DNA of 64,000 nucleotides from the NCBI GenBank assembly GCA_015258265.1, contig JABZIP010000001.1:62001-126000 (forward strand), given 5' to 3'. The DNA comes from Clostridiales bacterium. Its GTDB lineage: Bacteria; Bacillota; Clostridia; Peptostreptococcales; Anaerovoracaceae. Each line of letters starts with the position of its first letter. Position 1 is the first letter of the stretch. Position numbers and translations under genes: made by a program. Below are positions 18,401 through 26,513 of this stretch, one piece after another. The notes beneath the pieces were generated by a model. The model did no database searches. It was given only the letters and a program-made list of their open reading frames with translations, and was not told the origin of the DNA.

Positions 18401-21400
18401 CCAAAACTCGAGCATTTATATTATTGATATCACCTATTCCGTCTAGAGATATGTCTTCGTCGGATATTTGACCGTCTGCTATATTAAGTACATTAAATTT
18501 CTTGTTTTTGTCCACGTCTCGAACTTTTAAATACGCTGTATAGTCAGGATTTACGCATGCATAAACCTCCTTAAATCCCACAGCAGCATCAAAAGATGTA
18601 AATAATTTGCTGTAAGTAGCAGTGCCATTCTTTTCATCTTCAGGTCTGCCTGTGCTCCTATACTCATTAGCTGTAAACAGCTTAGCCAGAATTTCTCCTC
18701 CTACTAGAGAGCCATCTTTTTTATCTTCTTTAACTTTGCTGTTTACAAGTTCATCAAGTATTCTCTGCAAACCCTCTTTGTCTTTTCCCTCTACCGCATC
18801 AAGATTTGCTTTAATAGTAATCTTGTGGGCTTTAGCCTCCGGTAGCTTGTCCTGCTTAGCAACAATATCCTCGTATCGTTTTTGAGTAACAGGTTCGAGT
18901 TTGTTCCTCTGATACTCCGTCATCTGCTCATAGTATTTTTTTAAATTTACTATTTCACCTTCTGCCGCTTTATCTAAGCTTTCAAGATTATCCGAGAATT
19001 TGTTTAAAGTTTTATAAAATAGCTCCAGATTTGAATCATTGAACTTTTCAGCTCTCTTTTGGATTTTTTGTATAACATCAACCGCACTGTATACTGCATC
19101 TGCCATATCTTTTCCATTAGTTGCAGCTTCTAGCTTTGTTTTCGCATCTTCATATGCAGTTTCTATTTGCGCCCAATCCTTGGATTTGAAATACTCTTTA
19201 TCGTACTTTTTATATGCTTCGTCCAATTCAGCTTTCAATTCAGTTCTAACTAAATCTATATCGTCCGATTTTTTCACTTCAAAGATAAGTGCAGGTCCGT
19301 TGCATACCCAGCCCTCCGTACTGTCAGGGCTGAATACATTGAGTGCATAAAAGCCTTCTTCGTACAATTTCAGTCGTGCTTTGCCATCGCTTCCCGTCTT
19401 GACTTTTGCAGATCTTTCAATTCGTCCGGTACGTGCCTCGTCTTCCGTAGAATACGCTCGACTTATGTATACTTCTCCACCTACCACAGGCTCCGCTTTA
19501 GCATCCTTTTTATAGTGATACATGCTCGCCTGCGTAGATTCCGCCGTTACTTCGAAAGGCTTGCCCATTACGATTTCTTCGTCTAACAATTTTAGCTTTT
19601 GATATCTAATATCTTTCGAAAATTCCATGAACATTTTTTGCTGATATCCGTGCTCATCAAAATACTTTATAGAAGGTTTTGCGAAACTTACTACCGTTAC
19701 CTCATCGCCATCGTTGAGCTCTATTTTACCTATATCATCCCGCAACATATCCGTTGCGTCGATTGTATTTACTCCCTCTTTTGGAATGTACTGATATACT
19801 CCGTTTATGTAAATCCCGTATCGTTCATCGCCTATCTGACCCGTTCTTTGTTTTAGATTGATTTTTCCATCTTTATCAATTCGACCTATTGTTTTAAAAA
19901 TACCATTTACATTTGCATTTTCAGGTTTAAGTTCAACGGTTTTTTTCTCTGATATTGAGATAGGTATCCCATTTATCGCTAAAGAGTATAGGGTTTGAAG
20001 TCTGTTTCGTGGCCAAGGATACGCATCTACATAAGAAAATTTTACAGTTATATCTTTACCGCTCCTTTTTCCTATGCCTTGATAAGCTGTCCTGAGTTCG
20101 TTATATATATCGTAGTACTTTGAAATCTCACGTACGCCCATGTCACTGTTCGGTATAGGGTTTTCAGCTAAAAACTCCTTTGCTTTTTTTCGTGCTTCCA
20201 AATATGTAGAATCCGTTTGTCCGTTAAACAGGTCATTTGCATAAAGCTGAATCCCCTTGTATGCCATGGTAGCAAATGAAAGTCCTGTCGAATCTCTGAT
20301 TTTTTCTTCCAATCTTTGCAAAATACCCGGCATTTTTTTGAATTCTTCCAACAGTTCATCTCTTTTTGCTTCTATTTCCTGTTTATTTGCAATTTGGTTG
20401 TATTTCGTAGGGATATTTTCATTTTCATACAAAGAATCGATAAAAGTTTCAGCTTTGCCTATAATTTTTTTATAATTCCTATATGCTTCATTATTTACAG
20501 TATTTTCATCACTTATAAATGACGGTACCTTGCTAAACTTGATTTCACCCGAATTCCAGCCTTGCTGCCTATATTTGCAATACTCTTCATAAAATTCCGT
20601 TATATTTACTTCACTTTTGGGTATTAGATCCGCTAACGCTTCTTCCAAATACCCCACATGCCCATCTATAGTCTCTTGAGAAATATAGTCATTCCTTAAT
20701 ATAGCTTTTTTAGTGCTATCTGCCCATTCATATCTATCTTTTAAGTATTTATAACGTTCATAGCCTTCCGGTCGCTTCGCTGCTGACATATTAATTTTAA
20801 GGGAAATATCAAAAAATAAATACTTTCCCCCTCTAAATCTATCGTTTTCCTTATAATAATCCTCAGTTTTGTCGATACTGTCAATTTTATCAAGAAGTTT
20901 AAATAATTTCGTATGGTCCGCTTTTTCTTTTTTTACTAATTTATCAAACTCAACTAAAATTATCGCCTTCACTTCTTTTGTTTTTTGAGATTTAATTACA
21001 ATAATACCATGATTTTTCTTAGCGTTATCTACTTGCGGGAAAATTTCCTGTTTAAACACATAGCTCTCATTAAACACCTCAGTATATTGCAGAAGAGATT
21101 TATAAGAGCGACTACTAAACATTGATGTGTTTTTATTATTTACATCTGTTGCGATAAAGCGTTCTTTAGTATTCAAAGCTTTAATTAAAAAACCATCCTC
21201 CATCTTATCAACTTTTACAAAATATTTAGCTATATCCGGAGCTTTATATTCATCCGATACTTGCCCTTCATATTTTTTAATTTCTACCGCTTTTTCTCCC
21301 GTTTTATCATCCCTGTCAAGCGTAATAGAGACTTCCAAAAGATTCGGTTTCGTATCGGCAAAGGTGCCGTTTACATTAAAAACAAAAAAATTGCTTACAA

Positions 21401-21452
21401 ACATTGAAGCAACTACTATAAATGCAATTATTTTCTTTCTTTGTTTGTCCAT
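15465..21452 (-). CDS. Large S-layer-anchored surface protein with DUF4430-like domain
   Basis: A secreted ~1995-residue surface protein. An N-terminal signal peptide (IIAFIVVASMFVSNFFVFN) is followed by a long region of helical and Ig-like segments, including FIVAR-like alpha-helical repeats around residues 750-880 and 1130-1170. A DUF4430-like domain at about 1180-1330 ends in GGSGWMGTLNDWF and TQDLGVDLGGTW; this domain is shared with transcobalamin-type B12 binders. A cadherin-like beta segment follows, and three SLH domains (about 1805-1985) anchor it to the wall. The start MDKQRKK is set by GCAGGAGGTAAC. It lies downstream of a cobalamin riboswitch, so B12 capture is an attractive but unproven role. 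Confidence 0.85.
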   Translation of the reverse strand: MDKQRKKIIAFIVVASMFVSNFFVFNVNGTFADTKPNLLEVSITLDRDDKTGEKAVEIKKYEGQVSDEYKAPDIAKYFVKVDKMEDGFLIKALNTKERFIATDVNNKNTSMFSSRSYKSLLQYTEVFNESYVFKQEIFPQVDNAKKNHGIIVIKSQKTKEVKAIILVEFDKLVKKEKADHTKLFKLLDKIDSIDKTEDYYKENDRFRGGKYLFFDISLKINMSAAKRPEGYERYKYLKDRYEWADSTKKAILRNDYISQETIDGHVGYLEEALADLIPKSEVNITEFYEEYCKYRQQGWNSGEIKFSKVPSFISDENTVNNEAYRNYKKIIGKAETFIDSLYENENIPTKYNQIANKQEIEAKRDELLEEFKKMPGILQRLEEKIRDSTGLSFATMAYKGIQLYANDLFNGQTDSTYLEARKKAKEFLAENPIPNSDMGVREISKYYDIYNELRTAYQGIGKRSGKDITVKFSYVDAYPWPRNRLQTLYSLAINGIPISISEKKTVELKPENANVNGIFKTIGRIDKDGKINLKQRTGQIGDERYGIYINGVYQYIPKEGVNTIDATDMLRDDIGKIELNDGDEVTVVSFAKPSIKYFDEHGYQQKMFMEFSKDIRYQKLKLLDEEIVMGKPFEVTAESTQASMYHYKKDAKAEPVVGGEVYISRAYSTEDEARTGRIERSAKVKTGSDGKARLKLYEEGFYALNVFSPDSTEGWVCNGPALIFEVKKSDDIDLVRTELKAELDEAYKKYDKEYFKSKDWAQIETAYEDAKTKLEAATNGKDMADAVYSAVDVIQKIQKRAEKFNDSNLELFYKTLNKFSDNLESLDKAAEGEIVNLKKYYEQMTEYQRNKLEPVTQKRYEDIVAKQDKLPEAKAHKITIKANLDAVEGKDKEGLQRILDELVNSKVKEDKKDGSLVGGEILAKLFTANEYRSTGRPEDEKNGTATYSKLFTSFDAAVGFKEVYACVNPDYTAYLKVRDVDKNKKFNVLNIADGQISDEDISLDGIGDINNINARVLGKMSYIVNGNAYEVKDIKVKGTEKYRLGDLEFFDYSDYKGKTNIQNNMHVPNSFVIFDMPFEDVEIEVIFGSKLGTAEDIQSAKESAKASIRAAFTGYSKSDYSDANWAVLTKAKEEALQKIEGANDVKSINDARKAGLAAMATVKKESQVIAPPIISAPDAGDIKGRVHISVRNDTFAGGAWRGEILDGWYELGEKDTMMVLILKALKEKGFSWNGTVGMKSHGGIESDDYGITYLAYIYKDENKNGKWDKGEKKLGEFDGEGGSGWMGTLNDWFTNEGFQSFSYKNGWLTNNDEISVMFTQDLGVDLGGTWGNSDTRLKDLGISGAGKLVPNFSPDVYTYDLILPNDKANVVLKPTAMNKNYLVKTFLNLYNNDGSFYKRPETIGVKAGDVLYIGCGDRSWPSMNKQGAEARYYTGTKYTIRVQTAGVGSIESRIKELPEAKRITVNNCETYADRVIALYNQYEALSTDEKAKISEANQKTLKEVYEKVKFFSDIVKVKNALAALPNEAKATDDAVRSAKSDIEKADNAYKALSTEQKKYITIADTANYNKLVERLKTLKVETSAGSISGSEQAPVSNVIEPKAEVKGGTATAKLDVNAVNKVITEAAKAGEKKIIIEPQGTENAKAINVSVPKASAEMLAAQKDMSVSVETKSGQVNIPAQAMDSIVKEAKGSDISITIALKEKSEVKDAAASKLMENKSAIAVEVKIESAGRQITKFASPIEIMLPVNEKFEVGKAYPVTQISADGSKANLIGKCVNIGGKLYIKLSTDHLSIFVVSPEAATDMPFTDVQGHWAYEAIKYAFENKLMLGVSDDKFSPQGLLSRAMLATILYRVEKEPKIAEAAKYKDVEANAWYANAVAWASREGIVAGYSESTFAPNDQITREQMAAMLQRYSKYKKLDANKSKDLSSYKDVKDVSDWASEAVKWSVAEELIAGRTKETLVPKGKATRAEAATILKRYMENILKSKSAEKKAS

Positions 21453-21464
21453 GTTACCTCCTGC

Positions 21465-21493
21465 GGTGAGCAAGGGATAAACCCTTGCTCACC
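21465..21493 (-). promoter_or_regulatory. Intercistronic 12-bp hairpin before the SLH gene
   Basis: GGTGAGCAAGGG and its perfect complement form a 12-bp stem with a 5-nt loop in the gap between the two surface-protein genes. In the direction of transcription it is followed by the ribosome site GCAGGAGG, not by a T run, so it is not a normal terminator. An mRNA stability or processing element is the likely role (inference). Confidence 0.75.
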
Positions 21494-21517
21494 AATTTTT
21501 TCGTTATAAATAAGTTG

Positions 21518-23326
21518 TCAATTGCTCGTAAACTTTACAAGATTTATATAAGCCTCTTCGTCGCCATTAGGTTGTGTGATTATCTGTAAATATTGAGTAT
21601 CATTTTCGCCCAAACTAACTTCTACAGTTAGGTTCTTTCCATCAAATCGTGCTATCATATTGCCAATGCGCACTTCATTTTCTTCTACTTTGATGCCGTT
21701 TAAATATAAATCTGCAACATCTTCCGCCGCTATATTGTAAACCATAGTTCCGGGTTCTTGTTGTATAAGTGTCATTCCTTGAGTATTGCTACCATCTACT
21801 GAAACAGGCTCATATGTATTCTCTCCATCCGACAAACTCGACTGATATGCTACTCCGACTGCCGTCGCTTGTGGATTTACGTTGTATACTCCACACACTT
21901 CTGTAGATGTCTCGCCGAAAGGCGGATTGTCCTTCATAACTCCGGTATAAATACGAACATATCTGATATTGTCGAGGTTCACAGGTTCTCCATCTGCATT
22001 TACCGCCCACGAAATGTCTATGCCGTCGCCGCCCGCAGTACCTGCAACAGCCGTATACGGATTCGATGCTACGCCCGGAGTATTTCCGTTTGGATGCACG
22101 TCGCAATAACCGAATGTATAGTCATTTCCGCTCATAGACGTGAAGTCAATTTTTGTACCCTTGAGTTCAAGTTTGGAAGCTGCATCTCCCGTTTTCGGTG
22201 TGTATGTTGCAAATTGTTCTGCCAATGACAGATTTGCAAGCGGTAATTCACCGGCTTTTCTGATTTTAAAGTAGTTTCCGTATAGTGGGAACCAGTTATG
22301 CTCATGCCATGTGTTGTATTTAATTTGGTACTCGCCCGGAATTACCGCCGAATTTGGTCTTGCCTTGCTCTTTGTAGCAGCTTTATATTCGCCTGTAAAC
22401 GGTTTTCCCTCTCTTGTTCCCTCTATATCGTCGTCAGTCGGCACTTTATTTGTATGTGTAACCGTGTAGTCCCAAACAGTGCTATTTGCATAGTGTCTGC
22501 TGCCTGCTATGTTGTACCAAGTAGTACCATCCTGCGATACCTGTATGCCGCCCGGTTCCGCGTTTCCTACAAATGCGTTTCCATAAACTATGAAGTCAAC
22601 TCCATATTTGTTTTTCGGATCGTTTGCAACACCGTTTTCACCAAAATCGAATATTGCATATCCTCCAAAGCTTCCAAGGGATATTCCTGTAGGCGATATG
22701 GCATTCATCATAGCTTTTCTACCTGCTGTAGCATTTGTATATGCATCTCCCCATCCGCCTGCATTGACACCTTCATTAGCAAACTGTCCGTATCCCGGCA
22801 GATATGCTACAGGTCCGGTTCCTACAGTTGCCTCGCCATACGGAGCAGGACAATGTACAACTATAGTTGTATTACCGTTTGTTATTGTAAAATCTGCAGG
22901 CTCTGTGCCCATAGTTACTACACCATACGGAGCATTGTAATACTGAAACGAAGCTCCGTTCGTGGCAGTAACTTCCGATTGTGGTGAAATTTTCATAGAG
23001 AAATGTTTTGGAAAATAAGTAAAATTAGTATTGTCCATTATATGATACTCATTTTCACCTTCTACAGCTGGGTACTGTACAAACTGTATCTTTTCTACAT
23101 CTGTTGAAATTGATACGCTCACTCCTCCATATTGGAATGTACTCCATCCATTATCTATTACCGGTTCTCCCAGTACAGTAGGCTGCAAGCTCAGTTCTGA
23201 TTGAAGCTCAGGACTAGTACCCTTCACTGCATCCTCCGCCATCGCCATACTAGGCACCGTTGCTACTGTCATAGCTAATGCCAAAGCGCCTGTTAAAATT
23301 TTCGATTTTAGCAAATTAAATTTCAT
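21518..23326 (-). CDS. Secreted B12-riboswitch-linked surface protein
   Basis: A 602-residue secreted protein with a clear signal peptide (ILTGALALAMTVATVPSMAMA, cleavage near residue 30) and no visible wall anchor. The middle (about 200-320) carries GGYAIFDFGENGV, VDFIVYGNAFVGNAEPGG and IQVSQDGTTWYNIAGS. In my recollection this pattern resembles surface proteins encoded in Bacteroidota B12-uptake loci; that needs a search. The remainder looks beta-rich. It is the first large gene after a cobalamin riboswitch and terminator and lies 65 nt upstream of the SLH/DUF4430 gene. Its own ribosome site AGGAGG overlaps the end of the small leader frame. Confidence 0.8.
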   Translation of the reverse strand: MKFNLLKSKILTGALALAMTVATVPSMAMAEDAVKGTSPELQSELSLQPTVLGEPVIDNGWSTFQYGGVSVSISTDVEKIQFVQYPAVEGENEYHIMDNTNFTYFPKHFSMKISPQSEVTATNGASFQYYNAPYGVVTMGTEPADFTITNGNTTIVVHCPAPYGEATVGTGPVAYLPGYGQFANEGVNAGGWGDAYTNATAGRKAMMNAISPTGISLGSFGGYAIFDFGENGVANDPKNKYGVDFIVYGNAFVGNAEPGGIQVSQDGTTWYNIAGSRHYANSTVWDYTVTHTNKVPTDDDIEGTREGKPFTGEYKAATKSKARPNSAVIPGEYQIKYNTWHEHNWFPLYGNYFKIRKAGELPLANLSLAEQFATYTPKTGDAASKLELKGTKIDFTSMSGNDYTFGYCDVHPNGNTPGVASNPYTAVAGTAGGDGIDISWAVNADGEPVNLDNIRYVRIYTGVMKDNPPFGETSTEVCGVYNVNPQATAVGVAYQSSLSDGENTYEPVSVDGSNTQGMTLIQQEPGTMVYNIAAEDVADLYLNGIKVEENEVRIGNMIARFDGKNLTVEVSLGENDTQYLQIITQPNGDEEAYINLVKFTSN

Positions 23327-23334
23327 ATCCTTTT

Positions 23335-23475
23335 CTACCTCCTATGAAATTCTCTTTTTTCATACCTCGTCATCCTCGCAAGAGCGGTATGAACTTCTTG
23401 CAATTTCGGAGCAATTCTTTCGCCTATACAAAACTCCGAAACTTCTTCTTTGTATAGGCGCTGCCTATGCACCAT
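23335..23475 (-). CDS. Small 46-residue leader ORF
   Basis: Begins with a strong site, AGGAGGTGG, eight bases before ATG, and ends in TAG inside the ribosome-site region of the next gene, nine bases before its ATG. The predicted peptide starts MVHRQRLYKEEVSEFCIGER, is strongly charged, and has no signal peptide or known motif. It lies after the terminator of the B12 riboswitch and is spaced like a coupled upstream cistron. The same bases can fold into an extended stem and pseudoknot, so the stretch may act as RNA structure, peptide, or both. No function is recognised. Confidence 0.5.
   Translation of the reverse strand: MVHRQRLYKEEVSEFCIGERIAPKLQEVHTALARMTRYEKREFHRR
23404..23460 (-). ncRNA. 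Possible H-type pseudoknot in leader
   Basis: On the minus strand CGCCTATACAAA (23460-23449) pairs perfectly with TTTGTATAGGCG (23432-23421). The loop between them contains TTTCGGAG (23441-23434), which is perfectly complementary to CTCCGAAA (23411-23404) downstream. The connecting loops are 7, 1 and 9 nt. This is the layout of a classic H-type pseudoknot with a 12-bp and an 8-bp stem, starting 15 nt into the small leader ORF. It is a structural reading by eye only. Confidence 0.55.
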
Positions 23476-23502
23476 GGAAACCACCTCCTAGAAAAAAATA
23501 AA

Positions 23503-23548
23503 CAAAAAAAGCAGACGCATACCGACCTTTCGGTCAATATTGTCTGCT
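23503..23548 (-). terminator. Intrinsic terminator of the cobalamin riboswitch
   Basis: AGCAGAC and GTCTGCT form the outer stem, with an inner GACC/GGTC pairing, and a run of seven T with further T-rich sequence follows in the minus direction. It sits between the riboswitch and the surface-protein genes, as an expression platform would. It is about 150 nt beyond the aptamer, so a switching intermediate must lie between. Confidence 0.85.
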
Positions 23549-23636
23549 AAGATAAAACTACATCAATGAAAATTTTATAAATCCAAATCCAACAGTCCCT
23601 TGTTTTGATAACTTTTTTGTACTTTTCGATTTGTAT

Positions 23637-23654
23637 TTGATTTTGCAAAATCAA
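23637..23654. repeat. 18-bp perfect palindrome
   Basis: TTGATTTTGCAAAATCAA is a perfect 18-bp palindrome between the aptamer and the terminator. It could be a protein operator or part of the riboswitch's switching stem. No T run follows it. Confidence 0.6.
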
Positions 23655-23699
23655 TCAAGTAATTTCAGGTGATATCAATTGTAAAAACTAAGATGAGTC

Positions 23700-24008
23700 T
23701 TATGTAGGTCTTCTGACTCGCATATTCAAGGCGATTTTGCTCGGCAAAAATTTTTTTGCCTGCTCGCCTAACGCCTATACCTCACCTTCCCGGCTAATCC
23801 ACTACAGACGCCAGTGGCTTGTTTTCACAAAAGAGAGTATAGGCTACATGCTCACAGCTATAGCTTTACGGTTTACCCAACCTCCCTAGACAAATGGCTT
23901 GTTTTCAGCCTTCTTGGAAGAGGTCCCTTTAAAGTATGTTCAGGACTTGCACCTGATTCCCTTGTCTTCGCAGACAAGTATGTGTGTCCAAACTTGTCAA
24001 CCTACGTT
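23700..24008 (-). promoter_or_regulatory. Cobalamin (B12) riboswitch
   Basis: The minus strand shows the conserved pieces in order: AAGGGAATCAGGTGCAAGTC near the 5' side, GCCACTGG and GCCGGGAAGG in the core, and GAGTCAGAAGACCTAC at the 3' end. GTAGGT (24005-24000) and ACCTAC (23709-23704) close stem P1. At about 300 nt it is long for the class because the peripheral arms are extended. It sits in the 5' leader of the leader ORF/602-residue/SLH genes, with a promoter upstream and an intrinsic terminator downstream, and should switch these genes off when B12 is abundant. Confidence 0.87.
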
Positions 24009-24116
24009 AATGTAGTAGCCTGAAACGCTCGGGTCGCACATTTAATCTCATTTGAGTTTCGCAAAGGTTTTTGAATTACCCCTTTTTAAAAAACTCAAAC
24101 CCAATCTCTTTATTAT

Positions 24117-24145
24117 ATTTTAATTACTTTTATGATAGATGTCAA
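24117..24145 (-). promoter_or_regulatory. Sigma-A-type promoter of the riboswitch transcript
   Basis: TTGACA, 17 bases, TAAAAT on the minus strand, about 100 bases upstream of the aptamer's first stem. It is a near-consensus promoter in the expected place for the B12-controlled surface module. Confidence 0.8.
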
Positions 24146-24235
24146 GTGCTTTTCAAAAAAACTTTTTGTTATTTATCTGCATTTGCTTTTAATAAGCAAA
24201 TATGGTTTTAAGTACTTATATTAATTTTGCCACTT

Positions 24236-25375
24236 TTAGCTCATTTCCCTAATTATTGCGACTTTGCGCTTATAGAAAAATACGCCGATTAGCATCCAAA
24301 CAGCACCAAATGCCAGCATTTGCAAGAGATATTTAACCTCAAGCGACTGCGCCTTTAACATTATATCTTTGAGAGGGTTAACAAAATACTGCAAAGGCCA
24401 TGTTAATTTAAATATCGCCGTCAGTTTCGCATCAACAAGATAGTACGGCCATGCGTAACCACAACTCAAAAATGTGGGTATTGTTAGAAACATTGTAAAC
24501 TGTGCCCCATGTGCAACCTGCTCGAATACGGCTGCAATCAATATGCATAGTCCCGTAAGCGAGAAAGTAAAAAATATCTGCAATATCAGTATCCCTACAA
24601 TATCACCTCTCATTGGAACGCCGCAAAGTGCTTCTGCCGTTTTGATACAAATCATGGTGCTGATAAGCGAAAGTCCCGTAAGCAAAAGAATTCTTCGCAA
24701 AAAAAGCCCTACCTTAACCTTGATCAGTTCCTTTGCTAAATGATGATCCGACATATCCTTGAGTCGGTCTTTTTCCTCTATAAGCATAGGTACCAATGCT
24801 GCCAAATATGTTTGCTGTATGAAGATTGCCAAAAACCCCGGATACATATAGTATATATACGAAAGTTGCGGATTGTAAAGCACTCGATCTGCAAGTGAAA
24901 GAGTGTAAACATTTTGCTTCGCTTCAAACGGAACCTGTGCTCCCGCCTCGAGATACTTTATTTGTATACCGGCATTTATCGTTTCAAAAATCGTATTGAT
25001 TGCGCCGGTCAAGTTGTTTCCAAGCATAAAGTTTGCATTATCCATAAGTACCGTTGCTTCTGCACCGGTTTTTGCTCTGATGCTTTCTCCAAATCCACGC
25101 GGTATCACTATTGCTCCGCATATTTCTCCTTCAAGTATCTTATCTTTTATCTCCTCCATACTTGTGTATTCCTGATGTATTTTCAGTGTTTCCGATTCGT
25201 CGAGCATTCTTATTACATCTACAGAATTTTTGCTACTGTCCATATCCATTACAGCAATAGGTATATCTCGAATATAAATCGGGCTGAACATCGCACCGAA
25301 TATGATTGTAAAAACTAACGGTATAAGTGCAACCAGCAAATAAGGTTTTAAATCTTTAATTATTTTGAAATTCAT
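24236..25375 (-). CDS. ABC-2 type transporter permease
   Basis: A 379-residue membrane protein of the ABC2_membrane_3 (YhhJ/YbhS-like) type: one N-terminal helix, a large extracytoplasmic domain (about residues 35-180) and five helices at the C-terminal end. Such permeases export drugs or envelope molecules together with an ATP-binding partner and a HlyD adaptor. The start MNFKIIKDLK is chosen because GAGG lies just before it; it overlaps the end of the preceding permease by 20 nt. No ATPase gene lies in the cluster, so the motor must be encoded elsewhere. The substrate is unknown. Confidence 0.82.
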   Translation of the reverse strand: MNFKIIKDLKPYLLVALIPLVFTIIFGAMFSPIYIRDIPIAVMDMDSSKNSVDVIRMLDESETLKIHQEYTSMEEIKDKILEGEICGAIVIPRGFGESIRAKTGAEATVLMDNANFMLGNNLTGAINTIFETINAGIQIKYLEAGAQVPFEAKQNVYTLSLADRVLYNPQLSYIYYMYPGFLAIFIQQTYLAALVPMLIEEKDRLKDMSDHHLAKELIKVKVGLFLRRILLLTGLSLISTMICIKTAEALCGVPMRGDIVGILILQIFFTFSLTGLCILIAAVFEQVAHGAQFTMFLTIPTFLSCGYAWPYYLVDAKLTAIFKLTWPLQYFVNPLKDIMLKAQSLEVKYLLQMLAFGAVWMLIGVFFYKRKVAIIREMS

Positions 25376-26513
25376 ATTTGCCTCGCTTTCTAATTTCGTA
25401 CCATGCAAAATGAAGCAGCGTCGCTATCAAAATTTCAACTGCTATAAATTTATAAAAATAAGCAAATGTGCCCATAAGATTTTTTATTCCCATATCACCC
25501 AAATACAGATGTCGCAAGTCCTGCGCATAGTAATGAAACGGCAAGAGTTTTGCGAGTTTTGCAAAAAATGTAGGCATACCGTATATAGGATAAGTAAATC
25601 CGCCCATTACACTTGTAGGCAATACTACAACCGCGCTGAGCTGCAAAGCGAAAACGCGATCGGGCACGATACTTCCAACTATAAATCCAATTAGCACTAT
25701 GCTGCTCGCATACAAAAATGTCAACGGTAATAGCGCAAATACGCTGCCTTTGTACGGCATATTAAAAAAGAAATACTGGCACAACAAGCATATGAAAATC
25801 GAAAGCATGCTAAGTAAACAAGTGATAAACACCTCTTTTACTTCCATTGCCGGCGAAAATCCCCTCTGCTTACTTTCAAACGCTCTTTCCGCACCCTGCA
25901 TCGCTATTCCGACCTGTATTACGGCAACCAACATTCCTACAAGCAAATACGACCTGAAACTCCTTGTAGGGTTGAACAACATTTTGTAATTAACCTTAAT
26001 CGGTGTTACATAGTTCATTACCTCGTTTGGCGTTTTCCCGAGCTTGCCCTCAAATACGCTCATCATGTACGCGGCTTTTGCGGTCAACAGGATTTCCGAA
26101 AGCGATGTTTTGGATGTGGTTACTACAGTCAAAGATGCTCCGTCGTATATCGTGATTAAACTTGGCGCTCTGCCCGCGCGCATATCCGAATAAAAATTTG
26201 CAGGTATAATGAGTCCTGCATATGCTTCGTTTGTTTTCAGCATTTCCTCTATATCGCTATCGCTCTGCGAATACTTAACTATATTAAAATATTCACTGTC
26301 TTTTATGAACCCTGTGAATGTGCGGCTAAACTCGGAATTGTCGTGATTCACCACCACCAAAGGTATATTCGTAGGTACATCCGACTTCATTTCATACCCC
26401 AGTATAAACGAAGATACCAGTGGAATTATACCGAAAACAAGTAAACTCATAACAATCCTTGGATGCCGCGCCTTAAATTCATAAAACCATTTACTGAATT
26501 TAGTTATATACAC
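25356..26513 (-). CDS. ABC-2 type transporter permease
   Basis: A 385-residue protein with the same architecture as its neighbour: a first helix (VMSLLVFGIIPLVSSFILG), a large outer domain containing PLVVVNHDNSEFSRTF, then five C-terminal helices. The two probably pair as a heterodimer. The start is a GTG that overlaps the HlyD stop codon (TAGTG), preceded by GGAG, so translation of the adaptor and the permease is coupled. It belongs to the same family as YhhJ/YbhR of enterobacteria. The absence of an ATP-binding gene is the odd point. Confidence 0.82.
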   Translation of the reverse strand: MYITKFSKWFYEFKARHPRIVMSLLVFGIIPLVSSFILGYEMKSDVPTNIPLVVVNHDNSEFSRTFTGFIKDSEYFNIVKYSQSDSDIEEMLKTNEAYAGLIIPANFYSDMRAGRAPSLITIYDGASLTVVTTSKTSLSEILLTAKAAYMMSVFEGKLGKTPNEVMNYVTPIKVNYKMLFNPTRSFRSYLLVGMLVAVIQVGIAMQGAERAFESKQRGFSPAMEVKEVFITCLLSMLSIFICLLCQYFFFNMPYKGSVFALLPLTFLYASSIVLIGFIVGSIVPDRVFALQLSAVVVLPTSVMGGFTYPIYGMPTFFAKLAKLLPFHYYAQDLRHLYLGDMGIKNLMGTFAYFYKFIAVEILIATLLHFAWYEIRKRGKYEFQNN

